From Acidobacteriota bacterium (GTDB lineage Bacteria > Acidobacteriota > Thermoanaerobaculia > Multivoradales > UBA5704): a stretch of 6,372 nucleotides of DNA. The notes beneath the pieces were generated by a model. The model did not search any database and was not told the DNA's origin. It saw only the letters and a list, made by a program, of their open reading frames with translations. Where the stretch lies: contig QHVW01000824.1 of NCBI GenBank assembly GCA_003223675.1, forward strand, positions 1-6,372, written 5' to 3'. The translations under genes were made by a program, and so were the position numbers. Below, in pieces: positions 1 through 6,056 of the stretch. Numbering within the stretch: the stretch's first letter is position 1; each line of letters begins with the position of its first letter.

Positions 1-1574
1 TAGCCGGTGCCGTCGAAGGCGATGCCCAGCACCGGCCCCTCCAGCCCGTGCTCTCCCATGGCGCTCGCCACGTGGGCGTGATGATGCTGGACGCCGATCT
101 TCACCGTCTCCGGCCGCTCCAGGGCGTATTTCGTGGAGAGATAGAGGGGATGGAGATCGTGAGCGATCACCTCGGGCGCGATTCCCACCAGCCGCTCCAG
201 GCGCGCGATCGATTCCTGATAGGAGCGATACGTCTCCGCCGTCTCCAGGTCCCCCACATGCGGCCCGAGATAGGCCAGATCCCCGGCGCCCAGACAGACC
301 GTATTCTTGAGATGGGCGCCGCAGGCGAGCACCGGCCGCGCGAACGGACGCGCCAGCGCGATCGGCCGCGGCACGTACCCCCGGGAGCGGCGCATCACCA
401 GGGGAGCGCCCGCGATCACCCGCGCCACCGAATCGTCGCAGCGGCTCTCGATCTCGCGGTCGTGCAACAGAAAGAGATCAGCGATCTCGCGCAGGCGGTC
501 GAGAGCCTCCTCGTTGCCGTGCACGATCGGCTCTTCCGAAAGGTTTCCCGAGGTCATCACCAGCGGGCGGTCGACCTCGGCGAGCAGCAGATGGTGGAGG
601 GGGGAGTACGGGAGCATCACCCCGACCAGGGAGTTGTCCGGGGCCACCTCGGGCGCCAGCACCGAATCCGGCCGGCGCCGCAGGAGGACGATCGGCCGCT
701 GGACCGACGCGATCAGCCGGCGCTCCTCGTCGTCCAGAAAAGCGATCCGTTCCGCCGCCGCGAGGTCGCGCACCATGACGGCGAACGGTTTGGCGTCGCG
801 ATGCTTGCGCTGGCGCAGGCGCTCGACGGCGAGGCTCGACGTGGCGTTGCAGGCCAGGTGAAAGCCGCCGATCCCCTTGATCGCCACGATCTTGCCGGCC
901 ACCAGGCTGAGGGCCGCCGAGCAGACCGGATCGTTCCCCTCGCGCCGCTCCCCCATCGGATCGACCGCCCAGAGCTGCGGGCCGCACACCGGGCAGGCGT
1001 TGGGCTGGGCATGGAAGCGCCGGTCCTCGACGCGCTCATATTCGGCGCGGCACCGGGGGCACATCGTGAACGCCGCCATGGTGGTAAACGCCCGATCGTA
1101 GGGAACATCCCGAGCGATGGTGAGCCGGGGCCCGCAATTGGTGCAGTTGGTGAAGGCATACCGGTACCGCCGGTCCCGGTAATCGAAAATCTCGCGCTCG
1201 CACTCCGGGCAGGTGGCGAGGTCCGGAGGGATCGACACCTTCCGCTCCCCCGCCCCGCCCTCGCTGGGAACGATCACGAAATCCGAGACCGCCTCCCCTG
1301 GGATCCCTCTCGATTGGATCTCGCGGGTTTGGATCTCCCTAATAAGCGCCGCCGGAGGAGCCTCCGTCCGCAGCCGCTCGAAAAAGACGTCCAGGGCCTC
1401 GGAGGGCCCGAACACCTCGATCTCCACCCCCCGCGAGTCGTTCCAGACCCGCCCGCCGACCCCGGCTTCCCGGGCGATCCTGTACACCCAGGGCCGGAAC
1501 CCCACCCCCTGCACCGTCCCCCGGACCTCGATCCGCAGCCCCAATCCCTCCCGCTCCGCCACCGCGGCGCTCAC
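1..1574 (-). CDS. hypF: Carbamoyltransferase HypF, [NiFe] hydrogenase maturation (partial, 3' end beyond the left edge)
   Basis: HypF uses carbamoyl phosphate and ATP to place a carboxamide on the C-terminal Cys of HypE, the precursor of the cyanide ligands of [NiFe] hydrogenase; it acts in the cytoplasm. About 524 residues are visible; the family is usually about 750-780. In order: an acylphosphatase domain (about 10-100) with VQGVGFR and the expected catalytic pair Arg27 and Asn45; two zinc fingers of the form CxxC-18-CxxC (Cys122/125/144/147 and Cys172/175/194/197); a YrdC-like domain (about 220-400) with GKIVAIKGIGGFHLAC, KHRDAKPF and TSGNLS; and the start of the Kae1-like domain with HHHAH at 497-501 and an Asp at 521, matching known metal ligands. 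I chose the GTG at 1574 because an in-frame TGA lies just upstream (1584-1586) and GAGG (1582-1585) sits 7 bases before it. The domain identification is very secure; the exact start is less so, because a stronger Shine-Dalgarno and an ATG lie upstream in another frame. The gene follows the glycosyltransferase after 168 bases. Confidence 0.95.
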   Translation of the reverse strand, partial: MSAAVAEREGLGLRIEVRGTVQGVGFRPWVYRIAREAGVGGRVWNDSRGVEIEVFGPSEALDVFFERLRTEAPPAALIREIQTREIQSRGIPGEAVSDFVIVPSEGGAGERKVSIPPDLATCPECEREIFDYRDRRYRYAFTNCTNCGPRLTIARDVPYDRAFTTMAAFTMCPRCRAEYERVEDRRFHAQPNACPVCGPQLWAVDPMGERREGNDPVCSAALSLVAGKIVAIKGIGGFHLACNATSSLAVERLRQRKHRDAKPFAVMVRDLAAAERIAFLDDEERRLIASVQRPIVLLRRRPDSVLAPEVAPDNSLVGVMLPYSPLHHLLLAEVDRPLVMTSGNLSEEPIVHGNEEALDRLREIADLFLLHDREIESRCDDSVARVIAGAPLVMRRSRGYVPRPIALARPFARPVLACGAHLKNTVCLGAGDLAYLGPHVGDLETAETYRSYQESIARLERLVGIAPEVIAHDLHPLYLSTKYALERPETVKIGVQHHHAHVASAMGEHGLEGPVLGIAFDGTG

Positions 1575-1631
1575 CGGAAGACCTCACCGCACCATCTACG
1601 GGAACCGTCCATCGGGACACCTCCATGTGCT

Positions 1632-1652
1632 CAACCTCCTTTTTAGAGGCTG
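1632..1652 (-). promoter_or_regulatory. Hairpin masking a Shine-Dalgarno sequence in the hypF leader
   Basis: On the minus strand the arm CAGCCTC (1652-1646) can pair with GAGGTTG (1638-1632) over a 7-base loop, giving seven pairs with one G-U. The second arm contains most of the consensus AGGAGG (1640-1635), which lies 8 bases before an ATG at 1626. That ATG is not in the hypF frame; its frame stays open to 1339 and overlaps the hypF start. The pairing is read directly from the sequence. That it controls translation is inference; it could be chance in a short GC-rich leader. Confidence 0.35.
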
Positions 1653-1676
1653 TTTGGAGATGCCGCGACACCTGCC

Positions 1677-1742
1677 GGGAGGGGGACGGGGGCGTGGGAG
1701 GGTGGGGGTGGGTGGCTACCCGCGGGGGTGGGGACGGGGAGG
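1677..1742. other. G-run tract (plus strand), C-rich leader in the minus-strand transcript
   Basis: This 66-base spacer between the glycosyltransferase stop and the hypF leader has, on the plus strand, about ten runs of three to five G separated by one to a few bases, which fits the G-quadruplex pattern several times over. Read as minus-strand RNA it has 46 C and 8 G, the C-rich, G-poor composition typical of Rho utilisation (rut) sites. No intrinsic terminator (stable stem plus U run) is visible after the glycosyltransferase, so Rho-dependent termination or attenuation before hypF is possible. The composition is certain; the function is inferred. Confidence 0.5.
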
Positions 1743-3047
1743 CTACCGCCGCTCGGCCATCCGCTCCACGAGCTCGACCCCTGGCAGGCGGGCTTCCCAG
1801 TCTCGAAAGAGGCGCGACATGCGCTGCGCGCGCTCCTTGTAGCCAGGATCGTTCATCACGGCGTCCATCCACGTTCCCAGCGTGGCGGCCGAGGCGCCCG
1901 CGAAGCTCCCTTGCACTCCGAGGCCGTGGCGCACCGCGCGCGCCGCATTGCCCGGCTGGTCGTAGAAGATCGGCAGCAACACCATCGGCACGCCCTGGAA
2001 GATGCACTCCTTCACGCTGTTGAACCCGCCATGGGTCACCATCAGCGAGGCCCTCTCCAGGATCTCGAGCTGAGGGACCTCGGGCACCACCAGGACGTTC
2101 GGAGGGCAGCGCAGCGCACCGGCGTCCACGTAGCGGCCGATGGCCATGACGCCCTGCCAGTGGGGACGTTGGGCGAGCGCATCGAGAAAGGCCTGATAGA
2201 CGGGCAGGGCCTGCCGCGCGACCTTGAAGGGGGCCACGGTTCCCAAAGCGCAATAGACGAGTGGCCGGTCGTCGCGCAGCCGCTCCCAGGGGAGCTCGCC
2301 GTCGCGCCGCTCGGTGTCCACGGAGGGCTCGACGAACACCGTGCCGGCGGGGGGCCGCTGCCGGGGAAAATCGAAGCCCGGCGGGCAAAAGATCAGATTG
2401 GGAAGCTGGAGGACCGGCCAGGTCTCGACGCGAAAATCGATGGCCGCGAGCGGATACCCGCAGCGGCTGGCGAATTCCTTGACGTCGTCGAAAATCTTGC
2501 GGCGGAGGGGCGCCAGCAGCTTCTGCGTCAGGAACAGCCGGCGCCAGGCCCACCGGGTCCGGAGCCGTGAGAGCAGGCCTGAGCCAGGAACCAGCGCGGT
2601 CGAGAACGGAGGCACCGCCGGATCCCAGACGGAGATCAGGCTGCAGGGAAAAGTGATCACCGGGACGCCGGTCTTCCACGCGCCGATCCCGATCCAGGGC
2701 GTCTCGCTGGCCACGACGAACAGGTCTGGCCGCAGCGCGCCCAGAGCCCGCTCGATCTCTCCCTGTTCCATGAGCGCGCACGTCTCCAGGACCCGTCTCC
2801 TGAAATCGGACAGACCGAGAGCGCGGCCGTTCGCCTCGTTCGTGTACTGTTCCTCGAGCGCACCTTGGGGAAAGACCGGCTCGAACGCCGGGAGGAATTC
2901 GAAGCCCTGGCTCCGCACCCGCGCCGCGATGTCCGGGATGCCGAGGTAGAGGATCCGGTGACCGCGCCGCTGTAGCCGCCGCGCGAGCGCGAAGGTCGCG
3001 TTGATGCTGGCGGCCCAGTGGAACGGCATGAAAACGATGGTCGCCAT
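1743..3047 (-). CDS. GT1-family (UGT/MGT-like) glycosyltransferase, GT-B fold
   Basis: This 434-residue protein has the length and layout of nucleotide-sugar glycosyltransferases of the UDPGT/MGT type, which move a sugar from an NDP-sugar to a small lipophilic acceptor such as a polyketide, sterol or carotenoid. The N-terminal Rossmann half starts at residue 1 with a hydrophobic strand, then LARRLQRRGHRILYLG. The C-terminal half carries the donor-binding signature: VTHGGFNSVKE at 337-347, GVPMVLLP at 352-359 and the DQ pair at 363-364, followed by NAARAVRHGLG. The acceptor and donor cannot be read from sequence. Aligned by eye to the usual GHxNP motif, the catalytic His position appears to be Ser14 (AASINAT), with His10 nearby. 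The ATG at 3047 is the first possible start after an in-frame TGA and has no clear Shine-Dalgarno. No signal peptide is seen, so it is probably cytoplasmic. It lies divergent to the Uma2 gene and upstream of hypF, with no functional link evident. Confidence 0.88.
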   Translation of the reverse strand: MATIVFMPFHWAASINATFALARRLQRRGHRILYLGIPDIAARVRSQGFEFLPAFEPVFPQGALEEQYTNEANGRALGLSDFRRRVLETCALMEQGEIERALGALRPDLFVVASETPWIGIGAWKTGVPVITFPCSLISVWDPAVPPFSTALVPGSGLLSRLRTRWAWRRLFLTQKLLAPLRRKIFDDVKEFASRCGYPLAAIDFRVETWPVLQLPNLIFCPPGFDFPRQRPPAGTVFVEPSVDTERRDGELPWERLRDDRPLVYCALGTVAPFKVARQALPVYQAFLDALAQRPHWQGVMAIGRYVDAGALRCPPNVLVVPEVPQLEILERASLMVTHGGFNSVKECIFQGVPMVLLPIFYDQPGNAARAVRHGLGVQGSFAGASAATLGTWMDAVMNDPGYKERAQRMSRLFRDWEARLPGVELVERMAERR

Positions 3048-3056
3048 TTCGCCGTC

Positions 3057-3084
3057 AGTGTAGCGGATTGTAGCGACCCGTCAT
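3057..3084 (-). promoter_or_regulatory. Candidate promoter of the glycosyltransferase, near-leaderless
   Basis: On the minus strand TACACT (3062-3057) is a 4/6 match to the -10 consensus, and ATGACG (3084-3079) is a 4/6 match to the -35, with a 16-base spacer. Transcription would begin within about 3 bases of the ATG at 3047, which fits the lack of a Shine-Dalgarno. A second -10-like hexamer, TACAAT, lies ten bases further upstream. The matches are weak, so this is a candidate only. Confidence 0.3.
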
Positions 3085-3200
3085 CGTCGTCTCTCGTAGA
3101 GCCGCCATAGCAGCTCCATGCCGAGACGGTGCGGTCAGCTCCTGATCCAGCCTCCGGCATGTCTCGAGAACAAATCATATCGTATACGGAGAAAGAAGAG

Positions 3201-3230
3201 TAGACCCGCAGAGGTGAGTAGCGGTATACT
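3201..3230 (+). promoter_or_regulatory. Candidate promoter of the Uma2 gene, leaderless
   Basis: TATACT at 3225-3230 matches the -10 consensus at 5 of 6 positions, and TAGACC at 3201-3206 matches the -35 at 4 of 6, with an 18-base spacer. The seventh base after the -10 is the A of the ATG at 3237, so the predicted transcript starts at the start codon. The site lies in a locally AT-richer patch (about 3165-3235) of otherwise very GC-rich DNA, and a GTATAC overlapping the -10 recurs 42 bases upstream (3182-3187). Confidence 0.5.
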
Positions 3231-3236
3231 TACCCC

Positions 3237-4007
3237 ATGCGCCGGACCATACCCTCCTCCAAAGGTCCTTTCCGCGCCGACCAGATCCGCTCGGGTGATC
3301 CCTACGAGCTCTCCAACGGCCATGCCATCCAGTGCATGACCACAGGCGGACGGGGATCGCGCGCCAATCTTCAGGGTGGCTCGATGCTCGACAGCGATCC
3401 GTCGGTCGAGGAGGCGGGCATCGATACCGGATACTCCCCCTCGTCCGACATGCTACGTGCCCCGGACGTGGCCGTCGGCAACGTACCCAATACACCCGGC
3501 TGGGTGCAGGGAGCGCCGCCCCTGGCGGTGGAATACTGCGACACGGGACAGGATGAGAAAGAGCTCGCGGCCAAGATCTCTGAGCTCCTGGCCGCCGGCA
3601 CCAGGATCGTCTGGGTCGTCCACCTCTCCGGGCCGCGCCGGGTCGAGGTCCACGAAAACGGGCAGGAGCCACGCCTCGTGCGTCCCGGCGAGGAGCTCAC
3701 CGCGCCGGGGATCCTGCAGAACCCCATACCCGTGGACGCACTTTACGACCGCCAGGCCGCTCACGCCGTCACCTTCCGCAATCTGCTCCAGCGCCAGGGT
3801 TATCGGGATCTCGACGAGGTCCGAAACGAGGGGCAACTGCAAGCCTTGCGAGATTCCATCCTCGCCGTCCTTCAGGCTCGCGGCCTGACGGTCGACGACG
3901 CGGCGCGTTCCGCCCTCGCGGCGATCGACGATACTGCCACCTTGAGTCGCCTCCTCACGCGGGCGGTGACGGCGTCAACGGCGGACGAAGTCTTCGCCGG
4001 CGAGTGA
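3237..4007 (+). CDS. Uma2-family (DUF820) PD-(D/E)XK nuclease-like protein
   Basis: The 256-residue protein matches the Uma2 layout (Pfam PF05685). Near the N-terminus GDPYELSNGHAI (20-31) corresponds to the family's YEL-DG element. The core LRAPDVAVGNV, GAPPLAVEY and an alpha helix with a Lys give the presumed PD-(D/E)XK residues Asp77, Glu99 and Lys113. After that come the strand IVWVVHLSGPRRVEVHE and the LTAPGIL and PIPVDALYD ending typical of the family. A helical tail (about 175-256, starting RNLLQRQGYRDLDEV) resembles the C-terminal extension common in Uma2 proteins of GC-rich soil bacteria. Family members are predicted DNA nucleases, are often multicopy and mobile, and mostly lack a demonstrated role. 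The ATG at 3237 is forced: an in-frame TAG lies at 3219-3221 with no other start codon between. No Shine-Dalgarno is present at a usable distance. It is transcribed divergently from the glycosyltransferase and convergently with the metalloprotease; no partner gene (methylase, antitoxin, transposase) is seen. Confidence 0.85.
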   Translation: MRRTIPSSKGPFRADQIRSGDPYELSNGHAIQCMTTGGRGSRANLQGGSMLDSDPSVEEAGIDTGYSPSSDMLRAPDVAVGNVPNTPGWVQGAPPLAVEYCDTGQDEKELAAKISELLAAGTRIVWVVHLSGPRRVEVHENGQEPRLVRPGEELTAPGILQNPIPVDALYDRQAAHAVTFRNLLQRQGYRDLDEVRNEGQLQALRDSILAVLQARGLTVDDAARSALAAIDDTATLSRLLTRAVTASTADEVFAGE

Positions 4008-4019
4008 GCCTCGGAGCCG

Positions 4020-5915
4020 TCAGTCAGCAGGCGCAAGAGCAGGTGTTGGGGCGCTGGTCACCTGGTCGCAAAGGTTGCAGTTTGTCCAACCACAGATCAA
4101 CGAATCCCTGGCCCCCTGGCGGATTCCAACGACGCCAGGACGCCGGCAACCTGCTCCGCCAAGGCTACGCTGCCTGTCCTCTCCAGACCCTGTCGAATCC
4201 GGTTGAGGACCAGAATCTTGACTCCTGCCGGGTCGTCGACCCGGAACAGGCGCCGGAATCCGGCTCGCCGGCTCTTCGAGAAGCGGTGATCGATCGCCTG
4301 CAGCCGCTTGACGCAGGGGAGCGCCCTCCTTCGCCGTCACTTCGATCTCGAGCGTGTAATTGCCGTCCGCGGGATCGCCGATCAGGACCAGATGGTTGGA
4401 TTCCTGTTCGTACCTGACGCGAGCCGTTCTGGGTATGACCACCTCGCCGCCGCTCGGCTGTGGATCATGCGCCGTGACGGGGACCTGGATGGAGGGCTTC
4501 ACCGCGAAGGGAGGAGAGGCCGGAATCGCGACACCATTGACGGTCCACGAGAAGGTGGGCCGGTCGTAGCCGAAGGCCGTCGCGACGGTCTTCAGGCGGG
4601 CCGACTGCCGAACGAGGGTGTAGCTGTAGTCCCCAAAGCCACAGAGGAACACCGGGACATGCTTTGCAAAGCCGTCTTCCGACGTCTCCCCATCGACGCC
4701 GTCCGCCCTTCCAAAGTCGCCCGTCACGGCGCTCTCCCGGCCGAGCAGCGCGCCGCCGAGGGTGACTTCCGCCCATGACAGATCCGCGGCGACCTCCTCC
4801 ACCCGAACCGTAAAGGCGCCATTGCCGAAGCGGGAGTCCGCATCGCCGGCGGGCCAGCCGGGGAGATCGGGCGCGTCGGGGCGCACCGGCTGCAGCGGCA
4901 AGACGCCTTCATAGACCGCCCGACGGCGGAAGTCGGGATTGCCGTCCAACGGAAACTCATCGATGCGCCGAAGGGAATGCACCACGAGGCCTGCCGGCGC
5001 TTCGCCGGGACGTCCAAGCCCCCTATCCCAACCGGCCCCGCGCCTGAGCTCCACGACCCACGCCGAAGGAGCCGGCGGTGGCCCCTGCCCAAGACCGCCG
5101 GTGCTGAGGTCGCCGCCGGGCACGCTCGCGACGAGCGCGACGGGATAGGTCGTGTCTCCTCCCCGGTCCAGGTCGCGAGCCCTGAGGCGTAGGGTTCTGC
5201 GGAAACTGCCCGAGAGCGCTCCGGCGTGCTCGACATGGCGGGCATCGTCCAGGAACCCGGGCAGAAAGGCGCAGAGGGAGGCGGCGGAAGCCAGCGGCGC
5301 CATCCACGTCCAGTAGTTGTCGCCGGCCGGTGGACCCGCGGGCGGCGTCGGCATCGGGGGCCGGGACCTTCCCTCCCCCATGACGCAATAGACGTCGTTG
5401 TAAGAGCCCAGGACCGGTGGCGTCACCGAGTTATCCGGTCCCATCGTGTGCTCGAAACCGAGCACATGGCCCATCTCGTGGGCACAAAAGAACTGCTCGT
5501 CTCCCATCTGGACGAGACAGGTCGGCCACCGGTCGATGAATGTGGCGCCGGCATCGGAATCCAGATCCCTCGGCGCAACGATCACCACGATGCCCTTGAA
5601 ACCGTCGAGAGGCCATCCTTCCGCCAAGGCTTGCCGGATCGCCTGACCCGCGACCTCGTCGCGCAGGTATCTCCTCGCCGGGGTCGGAGCCGGCAGGTTG
5701 TCCAGCTTCCGCCACGGGAAGACTTCGCCCCCTTCAAGATTGAGTAGACCGAAGGTTGCCTGGCTCCAGTAACCCGCGACCCCCCAGCTCTGCGCCAGCG
5801 GCAGATAGAGCCGGTTGACCAGGGTGTCGTCATAGACAAGACCCAGGGGCCGCCCCCCCTGCCAGGGTGTGTCGCTCCAAGTGAATTTCAGGATGGCGAG
5901 GGGGTACTCGATCAT
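4020..5915 (-). CDS. Metzincin-type zinc metalloprotease, no signal peptide, probable +1 frameshift near the C-terminus
   Basis: The active site HEMGHVLGFEH (His146, Glu147, His150, His156) is a complete metzincin HExxHxxGxxH motif, and YCVMG supplies the Met-turn at Met179, so this is a predicted zinc endopeptidase. Strands and helices before it (WSQATFGLLNLEGGEVFPW, then FKGIVVIVAP) look like a metzincin catalytic domain beginning almost at residue 1. A Pro-rich linker (about 185-205) leads to a large beta-rich region, and about 415-533 looks like an immunoglobulin-like domain (WTVNGVAIP, NYTLEIEV). No signal peptide or propeptide is visible, unusual for this class. I chose ATG 5915 over an in-frame TTG at 5936 because AAGGAG (5922-5927) sits 6 bases before it. 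The frame as read gives 631 residues, but after residue about 533 it becomes Pro/Arg/Gly-rich with poor codon use, while another frame continues convincingly to a stop at 4097. The intended product is probably about 605 residues. The exact peptidase family is not assigned; an M6-like or other bacterial metzincin is possible. Confidence 0.8.
   Translation of the reverse strand: MIEYPLAILKFTWSDTPWQGGRPLGLVYDDTLVNRLYLPLAQSWGVAGYWSQATFGLLNLEGGEVFPWRKLDNLPAPTPARRYLRDEVAGQAIRQALAEGWPLDGFKGIVVIVAPRDLDSDAGATFIDRWPTCLVQMGDEQFFCAHEMGHVLGFEHTMGPDNSVTPPVLGSYNDVYCVMGEGRSRPPMPTPPAGPPAGDNYWTWMAPLASAASLCAFLPGFLDDARHVEHAGALSGSFRRTLRLRARDLDRGGDTTYPVALVASVPGGDLSTGGLGQGPPPAPSAWVVELRRGAGWDRGLGRPGEAPAGLVVHSLRRIDEFPLDGNPDFRRRAVYEGVLPLQPVRPDAPDLPGWPAGDADSRFGNGAFTVRVEEVAADLSWAEVTLGGALLGRESAVTGDFGRADGVDGETSEDGFAKHVPVFLCGFGDYSYTLVRQSARLKTVATAFGYDRPTFSWTVNGVAIPASPPFAVKPSIQVPVTAHDPQPSGGEVVIPRTARVRYEQESNHLVLIGDPADGNYTLEIEVTAKEGAPLRQAAAGDRSPLLEEPASRIPAPVPGRRPGRSQDSGPQPDSTGSGEDRQRSLGGAGCRRPGVVGIRQGARDSLICGWTNCNLCDQVTSAPTPALAPAD
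4073..4091 (-). terminator. Weak hairpin after the frame-corrected metalloprotease stop
   Basis: GGTTG (4091-4087) pairs with CAACC (4077-4073) across a 9-base loop on the minus strand, followed by TTT. It begins 6 bases after the corrected stop at 4097, where a terminator would be expected. The stem is only five pairs and the U run is short. The rest of the 4008-4096 gap shows no other hairpin that would serve the convergent Uma2 gene. Confidence 0.2.
4097..4336 (-). other. Out-of-frame C-terminal tail of the metalloprotease
   Basis: Moving one base forward at the CCCC run (4319-4316 on the minus strand) enters a frame reading CVKRLQAIDHRFSKSRRAG and onward to a TGA at 4097-4099, about 72 residues. 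This tail has protein-like composition (helix-rich, ending with ALAEQVAGVLASLES) and high third-position GC like its neighbours; the tail in the original frame has neither. An in-frame stop at 4337-4339 blocks this frame upstream, so it cannot be an independent long gene; it is best read as the displaced end of the metalloprotease. The cause may be a sequencing error, a mutation or recoding. Confidence 0.65.
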
Positions 5916-5921
5916 GCGTCG

Positions 5922-5927
5922 CTCCTT
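5922..5927 (-). promoter_or_regulatory. Ribosome binding site deciding the metalloprotease start
   Basis: AAGGAG lies 6 bases before the ATG at 5915. The alternative in-frame TTG at 5936 lies upstream of this element and has no comparable site, so the ATG is preferred and seven N-terminal residues are removed from the longest open frame. No convincing -35/-10 pair was found between here and the permease stop (5937-6056). Confidence 0.75.
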
Positions 5928-6029
5928 ATCTGGCAAGAGGATGTGATCTGTCCGGCAGGAAGAAGAGCGAGGCGCACCGCTTCCACGAAGCCCATAGGGT
6001 TAGGCAGAAGAGGACGACGATTCGTTACA

Positions 6030-6044
6030 GGAGGCGGCGCCTCC
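6030..6044 (-). terminator. Hairpin downstream of the ABC permease
   Basis: GGAGGC and GCCTCC form six G/C-rich pairs around a 3-base loop, 12 bases after the permease stop codon. On the minus strand it is followed by TGTAACG, so there is no true U run. It may be a weak terminator or an RNA-end stabilising hairpin separating the permease from the metalloprotease 115 bases further on. Position supports the call; the missing U tract weakens it. Confidence 0.35.
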
Positions 6045-6056
6045 CCCGCGGAGCCG

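Noticed and set aside
1314..1337. Two copies of TTGGATCTC 15 bases apart inside hypF
   Set aside because: An in-frame five-codon near-repeat (REIQ-TREIQ) in the linker after the acylphosphatase domain; small and without evident consequence.
48..1646. 532-codon plus-strand open frame opposite hypF
   Set aside because: It is the antisense shadow of hypF in GC-rich DNA; it is rich in Arg, Pro, His and Asp and shows no domain, while the minus strand encodes a clear HypF.
1339..2781. 480-codon minus-strand open frame overlapping the glycosyltransferase and hypF
   Set aside because: Gly/Arg/Ala-rich shadow in another frame of two recognised genes. Only the segment after ATG 1626 is kept, as a possible upstream ORF, because of its Shine-Dalgarno.
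3237..4007. Uma2 gene as part of a restriction-modification or toxin-antitoxin system
   Set aside because: No methylase, specificity subunit or small antitoxin-like gene lies next to it; it stands alone between unrelated genes.
4020..4096. Cys-containing end (CGWTNCNLC) of the metalloprotease as a zinc-binding tail
   Set aside because: It lies beyond the apparent frameshift and past the corrected stop at 4097, so it is probably not translated in the native protein.
4308..4778. 156-codon plus-strand open frame opposite the metalloprotease
   Set aside because: No domain or ribosome binding site; it is antisense to the Ig-like region, whose minus-strand frame is clearly protein-like.
5937..6056. 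Promoter for the metalloprotease in the gap after the permease
   Set aside because: I found no -35/-10 pair with reasonable spacing; TTGCCA at 5931-5936 is too close to the start codon to act as a -35.
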